The position numbers and the translations under genes are program-made. A DNA stretch of 16,924 nt from Candidatus Absconditabacterales bacterium (GTDB lineage Bacteria > Patescibacteria > JAEDAM01 > Absconditabacterales > Absconditicoccaceae). The notes under the pieces are model-generated. The model did no database searches, was not told where the DNA came from, and saw only the letters and a program-made list of their open reading frames with translations. Of this stretch, positions 1-13,103 are shown in pieces (positions within the stretch are counted from its first letter, which is position 1; each line of letters opens with the position of its first letter). The stretch is from positions 1 through 16,924 of the forward strand of contig CALLUT010000159.1 in NCBI GenBank assembly GCA_938010495.1, given 5' to 3'.

Positions 1-6
1 TTGAAA

Positions 7-2721
7 TTACTCTTTGAGTTGACTTTCTATACTATTGACAAAATCACTTAAATCTTGATGTGTTTTGGTAATTAATTTTCAAGTGTTATCCTTACTATAT
101 AATACATATGGGCTTCTTATTATATCCAATGGTACTCCAGTAGCCTTTTCATTTGAACATAATTGCATTCGTTTCTTCTTATTTCATCGATTAGTTGCCT
201 CATGTACAGTAATTCATTTCTTATTTAATCGATGAGCTATTACGTTTTCATCATAAGTCATTGAAAGTGAAGTTGATCAAAATCAAGGACTATCAGTATA
301 AAAAATTGCAAGATATTCTCATTTATTTAATGCGTTAACTTCAACAATAACATTCATAAAAGTACTTATGTTATCTACTGCTTTGGTATTGTTTCAAATT
401 GAATTAATAACTTTCTGTGGAGTATCTACTAATGATACTGTACTTTCTTCGATTTCACTAGCATAAGGAGAAGTATTCTCTGGGATACTATCCTGAAAAA
501 AAGAATCATTTGGATCCTCTCAACTTGCAAAAAGTCGATCTCCAAGCAATTCGACCTCATCAGTTAACTTCAACATATCAGGTTTCCTAATAATTTTATT
601 TGGTTTTACTACTCAATTACTTTCTTCAAAAAGCTTCTGTTTTGGATCATACCATCATGACTCTTCACCCTTAGTAAATAAATTTCAAATAAATTCACGA
701 AATACTCTTGAAGAAGATCATAAATAGGAATTATTTCCTCAAACTAAATCACCATTTATTGATTGAGCATCATATCAAACCATGATCGTCGTATGAAATT
801 CAGGAGCCATAATTGTCATCCAGTATTTATTTGCAAATCATGTTGTTCAAGTTTTGATAAGAACATTATGGAGTCATCATGAATAGTGATGAGAAGTTTC
901 TCTTCTTCCTTTTTCCAATAAACTCTTTCTTACTTCGTCTTTTGCTTTTTTTGATAAAATATTTCCCTCAAATACTCTAGGAGAGATTTCTTCGACATCT
1001 CAAGTAATTGTATTCTTATAGGTTTTAATATACTGCAAAGAGGAGAGTTCAGTCGAATCACTATAAAACGTGGTATATAGTAAATGGATATCTTCTGGGC
1101 TCATTTCAAATCATCAAGCTCACAAAATAACTTGTGGAGAAGGAATATCTCAATTTATTTTTCTTTTATACTTGATTCAATGATCATCAAAATACTTATA
1201 TACTTTTTTCAGAAATGGGAGTCATCACTTCTTTAATAATCAAGCCATCATTGAATTTTTGGAACGAATAAGTCATTCTTTATAGGTAAGGCGTGCTCAA
1301 GAAAATGATCAACTATAGTTTTTAGGAGTTCGATCTTTGTTCATTCAAAACTCATTTTTGTTTAAGGTATATTTTTTATCAATGAAAGTATCATCCATTG
1401 ATCAAATAAGTCCTTCATCAATCGCTAAAGTTAAGATAATTGATTTAATGATTGAACCCGTTTCAGCATCATTTTGTACACGATCAAAAACTTTAGTATT
1501 CTTCTTATCGCGTCCTCAAATATAACTTACTACTCTCCCCTCCAAATCTGTTGTAATAGCTCAAATTTCAATATTCTTCGCAGGTGTCAGCGGAGTTAAT
1601 TTTTTATCCATTGAATTAACTAATTCAGAAAGTAATGCAACAAAATCATTATGAATTTTTGAATTAATTGTAGTTTCTAACTCCATATTATTTTTTCAAA
1701 ATTTTGTTGCTTCAATTTTTAAACGTTCCATGAAATAAGTATTATTAACATCCCAATAGGTGTTTTGAGTTCAACCATCTGATCAAGAATATGTATCGCG
1801 ATCTTGTAATTCACTAAGTTCTTTTTCAGATAATGTAAATGTAGGATACCAACTTTCAAATGATCATTCTTTGATTGCAAAAGAAATATCTTTTAATACA
1901 GCATCTTTTGCCGCTTCAGCATGTATTTCTGCATTTGATGCTCATCACTTATAATTCACTTTTGCAGGAGATACTGCTCTAGAAAGTACTGCTGCAGCTT
2001 CATCAAGAGAAAGTTCCGATTGAGACTTCCCAAACATACGTTGTGCAGCTCCCTCAATTCATGATCAATGATTATCAAATGAAAAATTATTGAGGTATGA
2101 CTCTAGTATGAATTTTTTGGCTTCATCCTTAGATGAAAAAGATTCTTCTAGTTCTTGTGCCATTAAAAATTCTTTTATTTTAATATCCAAAAATTCTGAT
2201 TTTCATTCATAAGTATCACGTCAGTATGTGGTTTTAATAACTTGTGAAGTCAACGTAGAACCTCCTCTACGGTTACCAGAAATCATAGCTTTAACTGCTC
2301 ATAGCAATGCTTTTTTATCTAATCCATCATGTGAAAGAAAACGTTTATCTTCAGTTCATATTGCTGCTTGAATTAAAGTCGGATTTATGTCTTCAAATGG
2401 AATATAGTCATGAGTTCTTCATCAAAATTTTCATAAATATACAGAATCAGCAGTGAAATAAGTATTTGCCAAACTTTTGTTAATAGCAATTTTATTTTGT
2501 ATTTCTAAACCAGTTGGGACTTCTCCTTTTGCTTTTTTTACACGTTTTGAAAAATCATTTATACCAAGTCAAAATCAGCAAAGCAAGGTCGTGCATAATG
2601 CTGCTCTTGAAATTTTTCATATCTTTGTTGTTCAAAAAAATGCATTACAAATCTTTTTCGACAATGAAGATACTTTTTCAGTCATGATATGTTTAAAAGG
2701 TAAATTATTTAATTGATTCAT
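7..2721 (-). CDS. Class A penicillin-binding protein (glycosyltransferase + transpeptidase)
   Basis: Bifunctional peptidoglycan synthase: polymerises lipid II and cross-links stem peptides on the outer face of the membrane. Read with TGA = Gly it is 904 aa. An N-terminal membrane segment lies at about residues 38-55. The GT51 glycosyltransferase domain has the TEDKRFLSHDG motif (catalytic Glu124), RGGSTLTSQ, and the second acidic motif ESYLNN (Glu207). The transpeptidase domain shows SIIK (nucleophile Ser423), SKN (487-489) and KTGT (623-626, its Gly written TGA). The final ~200 residues after the transpeptidase are unassigned. All catalytic motifs are intact, so it should be active. The start at 2721 overlaps the upstream gene by 17 nt and follows an in-frame stop; ATG at 2685 (892 aa) is an equally possible start, and neither has a Shine-Dalgarno sequence. 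It is last in a four-gene minus-strand cluster. Family assignment is firm; which PBP1 subtype is not resolvable. Confidence 0.93.
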
Positions 2722-3541
2722 TTATTTTACTTAATTCCTTCTTATGTGGTATACGCCAATCTATTTGATCTATTCATTGTTCACTCATATAAGAAGTAAC
2801 AATGTTTGAATACGTTGTCAATAACTCAGCTTGTTCAAAATATCCTTCTTTCATGCATATAAACTTTTTTATTTGAATTGTAGCATGCAGTTGTTGAATA
2901 CTACTCTTTCACATCTTATTCAATGGCTCAATTGAACCTTCTAAAGTATGATTAATTCAAATTCATAATTGCTTTGTTTCATTACTTTTTCAAACAATAG
3001 ATGTAATAGTTATTCACTGACTAGAAAGATACGGAGTAAGTAAGTTATCAAAGGCATTTCTCTGTTCATCCGTCACAAGTCAATCAGTTAAAAACTTTAC
3101 TCAAATAGCTTCTTGTGAGAATAGAACGTTTCAATTGTAATGAGGTACTCATGGATCTCATTGTGTAGGAACGTAATTTTGTAGTATTACTCAGTTGGGT
3201 AAAATAAGAAACGCAGATGAGGAATCCTTTATTAACGAAAGTAATTCTTCCTCAAGTGGGACTCATTCGCTTTTCTTTTCTGAAACAAATAAGTATTTTT
3301 TCTCAATCCACTGAGAAAAATTTTCTCAAGTGTACTTTGAAAAATTATCGACATTTATAATCTTATCAGTAATTGAACCTGCTTCTACTATCTCCAAAAG
3401 TTCTTTATAGGAAGATGGAGAATAAATTGGGAATGAATCATTTCCTTTCGCAACTTCTTCCTTTAGAGAAAGTATATCATTGAACTTTGCATTATTATCT
3501 TCATGAGAAGAGAATGTAGTTTCGAAAGACTCTAGTGTCAT
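2705..3541 (-). CDS. Hypothetical protein, 278 aa, in PBP cluster
   Basis: I do not recognise this protein. It reads as 278 aa with TGA = Gly, starting at ATG 3541, only 12 nt after the stop of the 1419-aa gene and overlapping the PBP start by 17 nt. Translational coupling in one operon is therefore likely. There is no signal peptide or membrane segment, so it is probably cytoplasmic. The N-terminal ~70 residues are polar and acidic. The middle holds a hydrophobic strand-rich patch (SSAFLILPNGVILQNYVPT), and the C-terminal half is mixed helix/strand ending in a lysine-rich tail. No catalytic motif was seen. Its position between a giant unknown protein and a cell-wall synthase suggests a role in envelope growth or in handling the giant protein, but this is context only. 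Confidence 0.85.
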
Positions 3542-3553
3542 ATATTTTTATTT

Positions 3554-6500
3554 TTATTTTTTAAATGCTAATCTTATAGAGTGATACATACGTTTGTACA
3601 ACTTCATTTCTGTTTTAGCAACATTTCTAGTTGAATCACTCATTGCCTTCATTAGAGCTCATGCAAACTCGATATCATTCATAATAGGTAGATTTGATAC
3701 TGATTCTCTTTTAATTTTTAAAGTTGTATCTCATAATCAGAATGGTTTTCACTCTCAATAGCCATAATCAGACCATACAATATCATGATGGTAACGTTTC
3801 TTTTTCAGGAGCGTTGGATACCTAAGGAATCAACGTTTCTTTATGCTAATTGTAGTTTTTCACTTCAATAACAAGTCATCCATTCTTTTCAGTTCTTTTT
3901 CAAATTCCTTTGGATTTCATCAATATGAAAAGTTACGTTCTTTTATCAATTTCGCTAAAGCGTCTCTCTTTTTCTTCAATAAAACTAATTTATTAATTCA
4001 TTTCCTAGAAGTATCATTATCATTATCAATAATTCTTGCAATTTGATATCCTTGAGGTGTGTTTGGTGCTGATTTTACCGAGTAAAGTTCATCATTATAA
4101 TCAAAATAGAATTCACGATTATGCCCTAATTCTCATAACTCTTTTAAGGCGAAATGTTTCTTTATCATAGACTTTGTATAACTACTCATAACATCAATAT
4201 AGTCAGAAACATTAGTTACATCATCCTTCTCTTGGAAGAGTAAGTTTAAGTTTGAAAATTTATCTTTACTTTTATCATACATCCATTTTGTTTCAAAACC
4301 AGAGGGTAATTCAACTTCTGGATTTCTAGGAGCTTTATGGAGGTAAATAAATTCATTTTTATAAAAAGCAATTGCTCATCATTTTTTTGTTTCAGAATCA
4401 AGCATAAAGAATGCTCATCATTCTTTAAATTTATTATTATTAAATGATATGAACCTAGTATCAGTTTCCTTTGGTTTTCAATTATCTAATACAACTTGAG
4501 GACTATCAATAAATCAATTTCATTCATTGAGTTCTTTTCATTCAAAGTATACACTTGTCTTCAATTTTAATTTTCATTCATCCATAATATTTTCGACTCT
4601 TTCTTTCTTTTGATGTATTATAGATTTATAAAGACGATATAATCACATGATTTGAAACATTCAAAGACTGATAGCAGAATTCTCATCAGCTCAATTGAAC
4701 AATGGATTCATTGTCTCAGAAGTAACAAAAGGTTTGTCATCTAAGGTTGAATAAATTTTTCATGTATCATCAAAATAGACTTTTCATTTCATTCATTCAT
4801 ATTCTCATGATATTTCTCATACGCGATCTTGCATAGCCTTCAAAATTCAACCCATGACTGACCATGCCAGTTGTAGTTTTTTCTTTTGTGTTAAGTGAGT
4901 ATCATCTGATTCTATAATTTTTTGGAAAATATCATCTCAACGTCCATCAGTAGAAGAGATAGTTGTTTCAGATCATCTCAAATTACCACCATGTTCATAA
5001 GACACAACCAATCAACTTTTTATATTATTTGATACAGATACTTTTTTAAATCAAGTCTCATCTGCTCATTGATTTTCAATAGCCATATTTAATCAAGGAT
5101 GTAATTCCATGTCATCTTTTCAAAAAGCCATATCAAAATCTCTTTGATACTTTTTAGCAAAACGCCATGGGATTAATCTTCTAACTCATCGTATTTTATC
5201 AAGTATACTATCAAATTTCTTTCAAAATTTCTTAGTATTTTTATATTTTTCACTTTCACTATTAAAAAACTTAGTTGATGCAATTTTTAGATTAGTGGCA
5301 AGTTGTTTGTCAGAAAGTCAGGCATAATCTTCATATCATTCCTCAAAATCCATAATTCAAAGTCATTCAGCAAGCTTTTTACTAATATCATCTTTAAAAT
5401 ATCTAACAGATACTTGATTGAGCAAAGCATTTTCACTAAACTCCATTTCGTTTACATGCTGATTCATTCAGTCATTAAGAACATCTTTTATAAGTCCTTC
5501 AAATTTATCCTTATCAATTTTTGTTTTAGATCATACACCAATAAACATTGGCTCAACCACATTTCTTAGCAGTGAGTTAAATTGTTCAACAGAGAGTATT
5601 CATCATGAAAATTGACTCAAAAATTTTACTGCAAATCTGTCTTTAATTGAATTCTCCTTATTCTCTTTAAAGACTATATTTCAAACTTTTTCTGCAATTT
5701 TTTCTTGAAGTGTTTTGAAAATTCAAGATCACATATTTAGATCACTAAATATGGATACCATTCATTGGTAATCTGAGATTCAATTTTCTCTTAAGAGCAT
5801 TTTAATATTTTCTAGTTTTTTTACATAGTCTGTATCCGTATCTCTAAGTCATAAATGGTTATTTTGTTCTACAGAAACTAGTTTGTACAATTCTCCAGTT
5901 GCTTCATTTAATAATCAAGTAATATTACAATAAGCTCATAATGAACTCCATAATGGCGTTACACTATAATTATGAGCATTAAAATCTATACCTTCATCAC
6001 TGTAAACATCATCTTCAAGAGGAGTTCACATTGTTCTCAAATGAGAATTAGAATCTATTTCTAGATCAATTAATTTTCAACATTCAATGAAAATTTCTGA
6101 TAGTCTCGCTGTCAATTGATTTTGAGATGGGTTCATTGTGGATCAATCTATACTAGTTTGCAAAGTTGCAACTATAGTATCAGCCTCGTCAAGTAACTGT
6201 AAAATTTCTTCTTGTCCTGAATCTGATATCTCACCTAGAGTTTCATACTTATTTTTTAAGTCTTTTATGTTTGTCTTTAAAAGTAGAAGTTCAGTTTTTA
6301 AAGTATTCTTCCACTCTGAGTTTCAACCTAAAGAAGTAGAACTTATTTTTTGATTTCATGATGAATATTTCATTGAATCAATTTCATTCCTAATTCATTC
6401 TTCAATTTTATTTAACATGAAAAACGCACTTTGAAGTTCATAAATTTCATTTTCTTCTAAATCATCTCTAAATTCATCTGAATCAGTTTTTTTTAACTTA

Positions 6501-7813
6501 CCAAGTTCATTGTTACAAGATACTAAAGCCTGATCAAATTCTTTATCTAATTCTCATATCCTGATTTTTTGATTTGCATCAAACGCAGCAGGTAATTCCA
6601 ACATATACTTTAGAAAGGATTCATGAGTATTATGAATTCAACTTTCAACTTTTTTTATTTGGGTTACAACATCATCAATAAGTTCTTCTGATAAAGAAAT
6701 CTTAATTCATTCTTTTCCAACTAAAAATTTAATTTTTCATTCTTTTTGTAAAGCAAGACCAAGTTCATCAATATACTTTTTTTCTTTATCAAAATCTTCT
6801 ACTGAATTATACTGATCATAAATATCAATTGCGAGAATATGATCCTTTCATCAAGTTTCTATCAAGGAAGAAATTTGGTTATATAAGTACTCTTTTGCTT
6901 GAGTAAATTCGTCAACTTGACTATTTTGTTCAACTTTAGGAACAAATTGATCTAGCTTATTTCGTTGAGAATATTTCACTGCATCACGAATTGAGTTTAT
7001 AATTTTTTCTTCATGGGAATTATCGGACACTTTGTATGGAGCCATTTTAAATTTAATAAGATTCTCATTAGTGCTTTCATTTATAAGAGAATGTCCATTC
7101 CAAATAGCATTTTCTTCTACAATTCAATTCTTAAGTGCTTGTTCTTTAACTGTAGAAAATAGATCTTCTGCTAGTTCTGCTCAACAATTTATACAACCTA
7201 TTTGCAACTCATCCTTGTAATTTCAGCCTGATATTTTAAACCGACGGTTGTCTTCTACTTGTGTAACTTTACTTGATTTATTATCAAAAGTTAATCAGTC
7301 ACCAGAAGTTCAGAGGAGATATTTTCAAGTATACAAGAATTTACGTTTTCAATTCGTTATAGTAGTTTCATATACAAAGGTCGATTCAGAATCATTTTCT
7401 TTATCAATACTTAAGGTAACTCACCCTCAAGAAACCTTATCATATTTTATTGCATTTCCACCTAGATGATATTTTAAATAAAAATCCATTATGTTTCAAA
7501 TATCAGATTTACTTAATTCAATACTTCTATCACTTACAAGAGTTTCTTTATGTTCAAAAGAGAATATTGATTCCAAATCTGCATCAGAAAACAAATCAAC
7601 AGATGCATCTACTTGCTTTTGAGCAATCAGTATTTTTGTTATATTATTTTCAACAAACAATTTTTTATCAACAAATATATTTGATTCTTCCTTTGAAAAA
7701 TTTTCTATTAAAAGCTTAGCAGCGAGGACTTTTCATTGACTAATACAAACATCAATTTTCTCACTTCTATTCTTTTCGTTTTGAATTTTTATCTCTTTGC
7801 TATTCAATGACAT
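3554..7813 (-). CDS. Very large hypothetical protein, 1419 aa
   Basis: An uninterrupted 1420-codon frame when TGA is Gly; I do not recognise the family. It has no signal peptide and no clear membrane segment, so it looks cytoplasmic. Visible parts: a polar N-terminal domain with a lone C-x-x-C (Cys207/Cys210, CINCG); a long charged helical stretch at about 420-540 that is likely coiled coil; a helical middle (about 600-850); a strongly basic patch near 858-891 (WRFAKKYQRDF region); and a C-terminal ~400 residues with alternating strand-like segments rich in Gly, Tyr and Lys, ending in a basic helix. It is preceded by its own consensus-quality promoter and followed after 12 nt by the 278-aa gene and then the PBP. 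At 4.3 kb it takes a quarter of the window, which implies an important role in a reduced genome. It could be a structural or scaffold protein or part of a lineage-specific envelope machine; no function can be assigned. Confidence 0.88.
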
Positions 7814-7847
7814 AGCTACTTTGAAATAATATAAAAATCTATAAGCT

Positions 7848-7875
7848 ATTATAACCAAATAGTCAAATATGTCAA
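7848..7875 (-). promoter_or_regulatory. Consensus sigma70-type promoter before the 1419-aa gene
   Basis: On the minus strand a perfect -35 TTGACA (7870-7875) is separated by 16 bp from a perfect -10 TATAAT (7848-7853). The predicted start of transcription is near 7841, giving a leader of about 28 nt to the ATG at 7813. It lies in the 82-nt gap between the 181-aa and 1419-aa genes, so the large gene and those after it can be transcribed independently of the first gene. Confidence 0.75.
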
Positions 7876-7879
7876 ATAT
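7862..7879. repeat. 9-bp tandem direct repeat over the -35 box
   Basis: GTCAAATAT occurs twice head to tail (7862-7870 and 7871-7879). On the minus strand each copy reads ATATTTGAC, so the TTGAC core of the -35 element is duplicated 9 bp apart. It could bind a regulator or offer a second -35 position, or be chance in AT-rich DNA. Confidence 0.55.
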
Positions 7880-7895
7880 TATTCTGATGTACTAC

Positions 7896-8441
7896 CTACA
7901 AGTTCTTTCTAATCCAATCAGAAATTCAAATGACCTTTCAATCTCATACCTCAACTTCATTATAACCAAAACTGGTGCACCAATCAGTCACTAAAGTTAC
8001 TTTATCTTCATTACTTATGTCCTGTAACTCATCGTAACTTTTAAACACGATTTGATACCAATCAAGAATTTCTAAGGCGGAAGCACAATTACATGCGTGT
8101 ATTTCATTCCATAGATCATCGTACAATGGTTTCAATGCTTCTATTGAAATATGCTGCTTAAGAATTGGTAAAAATTCTCATACAATTACTACAGGATCAA
8201 TTTTCATATCAACGAGTTGATGTGAAATATGATGCAGGAGTTTTTCACTATTTATATATTTCAAAAGTAGAGATAACAATTTAGCATTTTGGTTATCTCG
8301 TTGAGCTTGCTGATTTTTCTTTTGTCCTGCAGCAGCGGCTTTTTTTGCTGTTTCACGAACACGCGTAAGTTCTGCTTCAGAGACTTCTCTTCATCACTCT
8401 CATCATCCAATATCATCCAATCCTCCTAACTCTTCACTCAT
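7896..8441 (-). CDS. Hypothetical protein, 181 aa, first gene of PBP cluster
   Basis: Not recognised. It is 181 aa with TGA = Gly, ATG at 8441 and TAG at 7896. The first ~20 residues are acidic and very Gly-rich (a GGGEGG run, mostly TGA codons), followed by a basic, Ala/Gln-rich helical stretch (about 27-50) and then an apparently globular helical domain of about 130 residues containing several Trp and a C-x-C (ACNCAS). It has no signal peptide or membrane span and is probably cytoplasmic. It opens the minus-strand cluster that ends in the PBP and has its own promoter about 30 nt upstream. An 82-nt gap with a second promoter separates it from the 1419-aa gene, so it may be expressed at a different level. 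The disordered Gly-rich N-terminus could be a flexible linker or interaction tail; function unknown. Confidence 0.85.
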
Positions 8442-8471
8442 TAGTATATAGTAGTATGTAAATCTATGTAT

Positions 8472-8499
8472 AGTATAACGATTTTTAGACGTGTTGCAA
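8472..8499 (-). promoter_or_regulatory. Promoter for the minus-strand cluster
   Basis: Minus-strand TTGCAA (8494-8499), a 16-bp spacer and TATACT (8472-8477), placed about 31 nt before the ATG at 8441. It matches sigma70-type consensus at 4/6 and 5/6 positions. It sits in the 141-nt divergent intergenic region shared with ftsH. Confidence 0.55.
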
Positions 8500-8559
8500 A
8501 ACTGGATTTACCCTGTAACCTTGCATTCCTTTAGCCCTCCAGTATACTCATCAACTGTT

Positions 8560-8565
8560 TATAAT
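8560..8565 (+). promoter_or_regulatory. -10 box of ftsH promoter
   Basis: A perfect TATAAT 17 nt before the ftsH ATG at 8583. No convincing -35 hexamer lies at the right distance. Transcription would start around 8572, leaving a leader of only about 11 nt, too short for a normal Shine-Dalgarno arrangement. Confidence 0.45.
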
Positions 8566-8582
8566 ACTTGAAAAAAGACCTT

Positions 8583-10610
<2,028 letters not shown>

Positions 10611-10636
10611 TATCTCTTACTTCATAACATACTCTC

Positions 10637-12121
10637 ATGAATTTAGTAATCAAAGATGCATTCTGGCAAATCCTATGAAGAGTCGCAAGCGCCTTATGAT
10701 GATTTGTGGTAATTAAATTGATTACCCCTTACTTATGACCGTTGAGATTTGGAGATTATTCAACCATATTAAAATATTTTGCAATATGGTCCGCGTTTGC
10801 AGACTTCTGATTATATGTTATTGCTCTCAAGCAACTATGAGCTGTTAAAGAAAAATCCCTAGATACTCTTCGTTCTACATATGGGAAATTTGTCTCCACG
10901 AGAGTAATGATGATAGTATTAGTCTATACATTAGCACTTGTTGTAGCATATTTAATTCCTGCCTATACTTCAAATCCTTTCTTAGTTCGATGACTTCCTC
11001 TTGGGATGGCATTTTCGGCCAGCTTTATGTGAGCTGGTATTTTACAAATTCCACTACAACTTTTTTGGAAAATGGAGCAACTGAGTATATGACTTATACT
11101 AGCGAGAGTTGCTCAAATATGATTATTGTGTGCTGTAATTTTTGTTCTTTATCCATTAGTAGCTTGATCTTGAGTTAGTCGCATAGCCTTTATACTAATT
11201 CTTTCTTCAGTACTACTTAGCTGAATAGTACAATGAATTTATGTTTGGCGACAAGGGAAAAAATATCTTTCACTTCAACGAGATCGAGATTGGGAATTTA
11301 CAAAAAACATTATATGATCAAATTGGAAATATTGATTTGCTTACTACCTTAGTAGCTTCCATACGTTGATTATATTGTTACTCCTCTCTCGAATATATCC
11401 GACTACTGAATGATATACATTTGTATGAGTATGGGCTCTAGCATTGTGATTAGTAGAAATACTTCTAATAGTTCCATCAGCATTATGAAACAGTCTTATC
11501 CATAAAGTATCAGCAAGTACTGATGAAGAAAAACGTACACACTTTGGTCATTTATGTTTTTTGGTTACTTGGATTGGTGCGCTTATAGTTGTTCTTTTCT
11601 TCCTATTTGGACCTCACCTTATTAACTTTATTTGATGAGTAGAATACCTAACATGACCATGACATATTTGATCAGAGTTCCTACTTCCTTGGCTTTGAGT
11701 AATTCTTACACTGAGTTTTGTAAAACAAGTCCACAATTATCTTTTCGTTAGCACCTGACACCAAAACGCCTTATTATGAATCAATCTCTTTTGAGTGATC
11801 ATATGATTGGCAATAGCTGTTCCCTTGGTAAAAAGTCATCAACTTATTTGATGACTCATAGCTCAATGAATATTAGAATTGCTTTTTGTACTCTGAGCAG
11901 TATTTGTTGCTTGGAAGAATGATATTATGCTCCGTGTCAACAAATTAGCTTACATAGTATTATGGTTCTTACTCATAGATTTTGTTCTCTTTATGCCAAA
12001 AGATATATTTGTATGATCTGTTGATACTTTATGGTTATGGATTTTACAATGATTTTTTCTTACACTTCTCCTAATTTGAATTTCATATAAATGGTTGAAA
12101 AAATCAGCTAAGGGATTATAG
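10637..12121 (+). CDS. MOP-superfamily polysaccharide flippase (Wzx/RfbX-like)
   Basis: 494-aa polytopic membrane protein with an estimated 12-14 hydrophobic helices. The N-terminus (FWQILGRVASALGGFVVIKL, then TPYLGPLRFGDYSTI) matches the pattern of the Polysacc_synt family: an amphipathic start, a glycine-rich first helix and an LGP..FG.YS loop. Such proteins move undecaprenyl-linked glycans across the cytoplasmic membrane. Many helix glycines are TGA. ATG at 10637 is 26 nt after the ftsH stop, and the stop is 28 nt before the Kazal-domain gene, so co-transcription is likely. No glycosyltransferase is adjacent, so the substrate (surface polysaccharide, a glycan for protein glycosylation, or lipid II as in MurJ) cannot be told. 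The MurJ alternative is less likely because the sequence reads like a Wzx protein, but it is worth noting given the nearby PBP. Confidence 0.85.
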
Positions 12122-12149
12122 TTTTATTGTTTATAATTGTACGTAATCC

Positions 12150-13100
12150 ATGAAAAAATTACTACTTACTTTATGAAGCGCATTATTTATTTTTTGATTT
12201 TGATCTTCAACATTTGCACTTTCGTGTGCCTGATTTCCAACGTTTGAAGAAATGGCAGAAGATGCAGAATTTATGTTTACAGGAGAATTAATAGATAAAA
12301 TATACATAGAAGATACTACTGAAGCTGAATACTGTGAATGATTTTGATGATCAACTGATTCTTCCACATTATGAACACATACATTTACTTTCAAAGTAGA
12401 TGAAGTTCATGCTTGAAATATTTGATCTGAAATAACTGTTACAAAAAATGTAACATGAATCAATTGTACTTGGGGAGGAAGTTGTATAGATATGGATATT
12501 GGAAAATCATATAAGGTAATTACTAACAGTGAAAATCAACTTTCAGACTGATTATGTAGCGCTTGCCCATATCTTATTCAAGAGCAAGAAGAGGAATTAT
12601 GTATGTGTACTATGCAATACGATCCTGTGTGTTGAACAGACTGAAATACATATTCAAACGACTGTGTACTTTGATGTAAATGAGATGATATAGAAATTGA
12701 CTATCGCTGAGAGTGCCAACAGATACAAGAATGAATAGATGCTTCATGTATCTCATGGTATGATTGATGCAATAATTGTTCAGTGGAAAATTGAAAACCT
12801 ACTATATGTACAAAAAAAGCATGTTTCACTCAACAAAGAGCAAAATGTACGCAATATACATATAAGTATTTAAATGATACACTCTTGAGTTTTATAGAAA
12901 CCAAACTAAATAACTATCTTGCTGCGTATTCTTGAACAGATAAAGAAGTAAGAATCTGACTGTTAATTGAAAAAATTACTAGCATGAAGGATAAATTACT
13001 TAATACATTGGCGACATCATCATTTATTCAATGATCAAAAGCTCTTAGAAACATAGAAATTACTATCGAAGTGCTCAATGCATTAGACAGTATGCTTTAA
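12150..13100 (+). CDS. Secreted NTR/TIMP-like and Kazal domain protein, putative protease inhibitor
   Basis: 316 aa with TGA = Gly. A signal peptide spans residues 1-23 (KK, a hydrophobic core, TFA cleavage), leaving a mature N-terminus that begins L-S-C, like the Cys-led start of TIMP/NTR proteins. Residues ~26-140 follow the bacterial NTR-like pattern (FMFTGELID, FTFKVDEVHAG, DIGKSYKVI). A classic Kazal module covers 151-189: six Cys (151, 153, 161, 172, 176, 189) and the core DPVCGTDGNTYSNDC. Both core glycines (162, 165) are TGA, among the best proof of recoding here. By Kazal numbering the P1 residue would be Met155. A second Cys-rich block (200-234) and a helical C-terminus follow. It is last in the ftsH-flippase run and converges on the EGF-repeat gene with 3 nt between the stops. 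Kazal domains inhibit serine proteases; the inhibitory role here is inferred from the fold only. Confidence 0.88.
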
Positions 13101-13103
13101 TTT

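Noticed and set aside
8442..8582. Possible tRNA or riboswitch in the divergent intergenic region
   Set aside because: No cloverleaf, T-loop motif or conserved stem pattern seen; promoter elements explain the gap.
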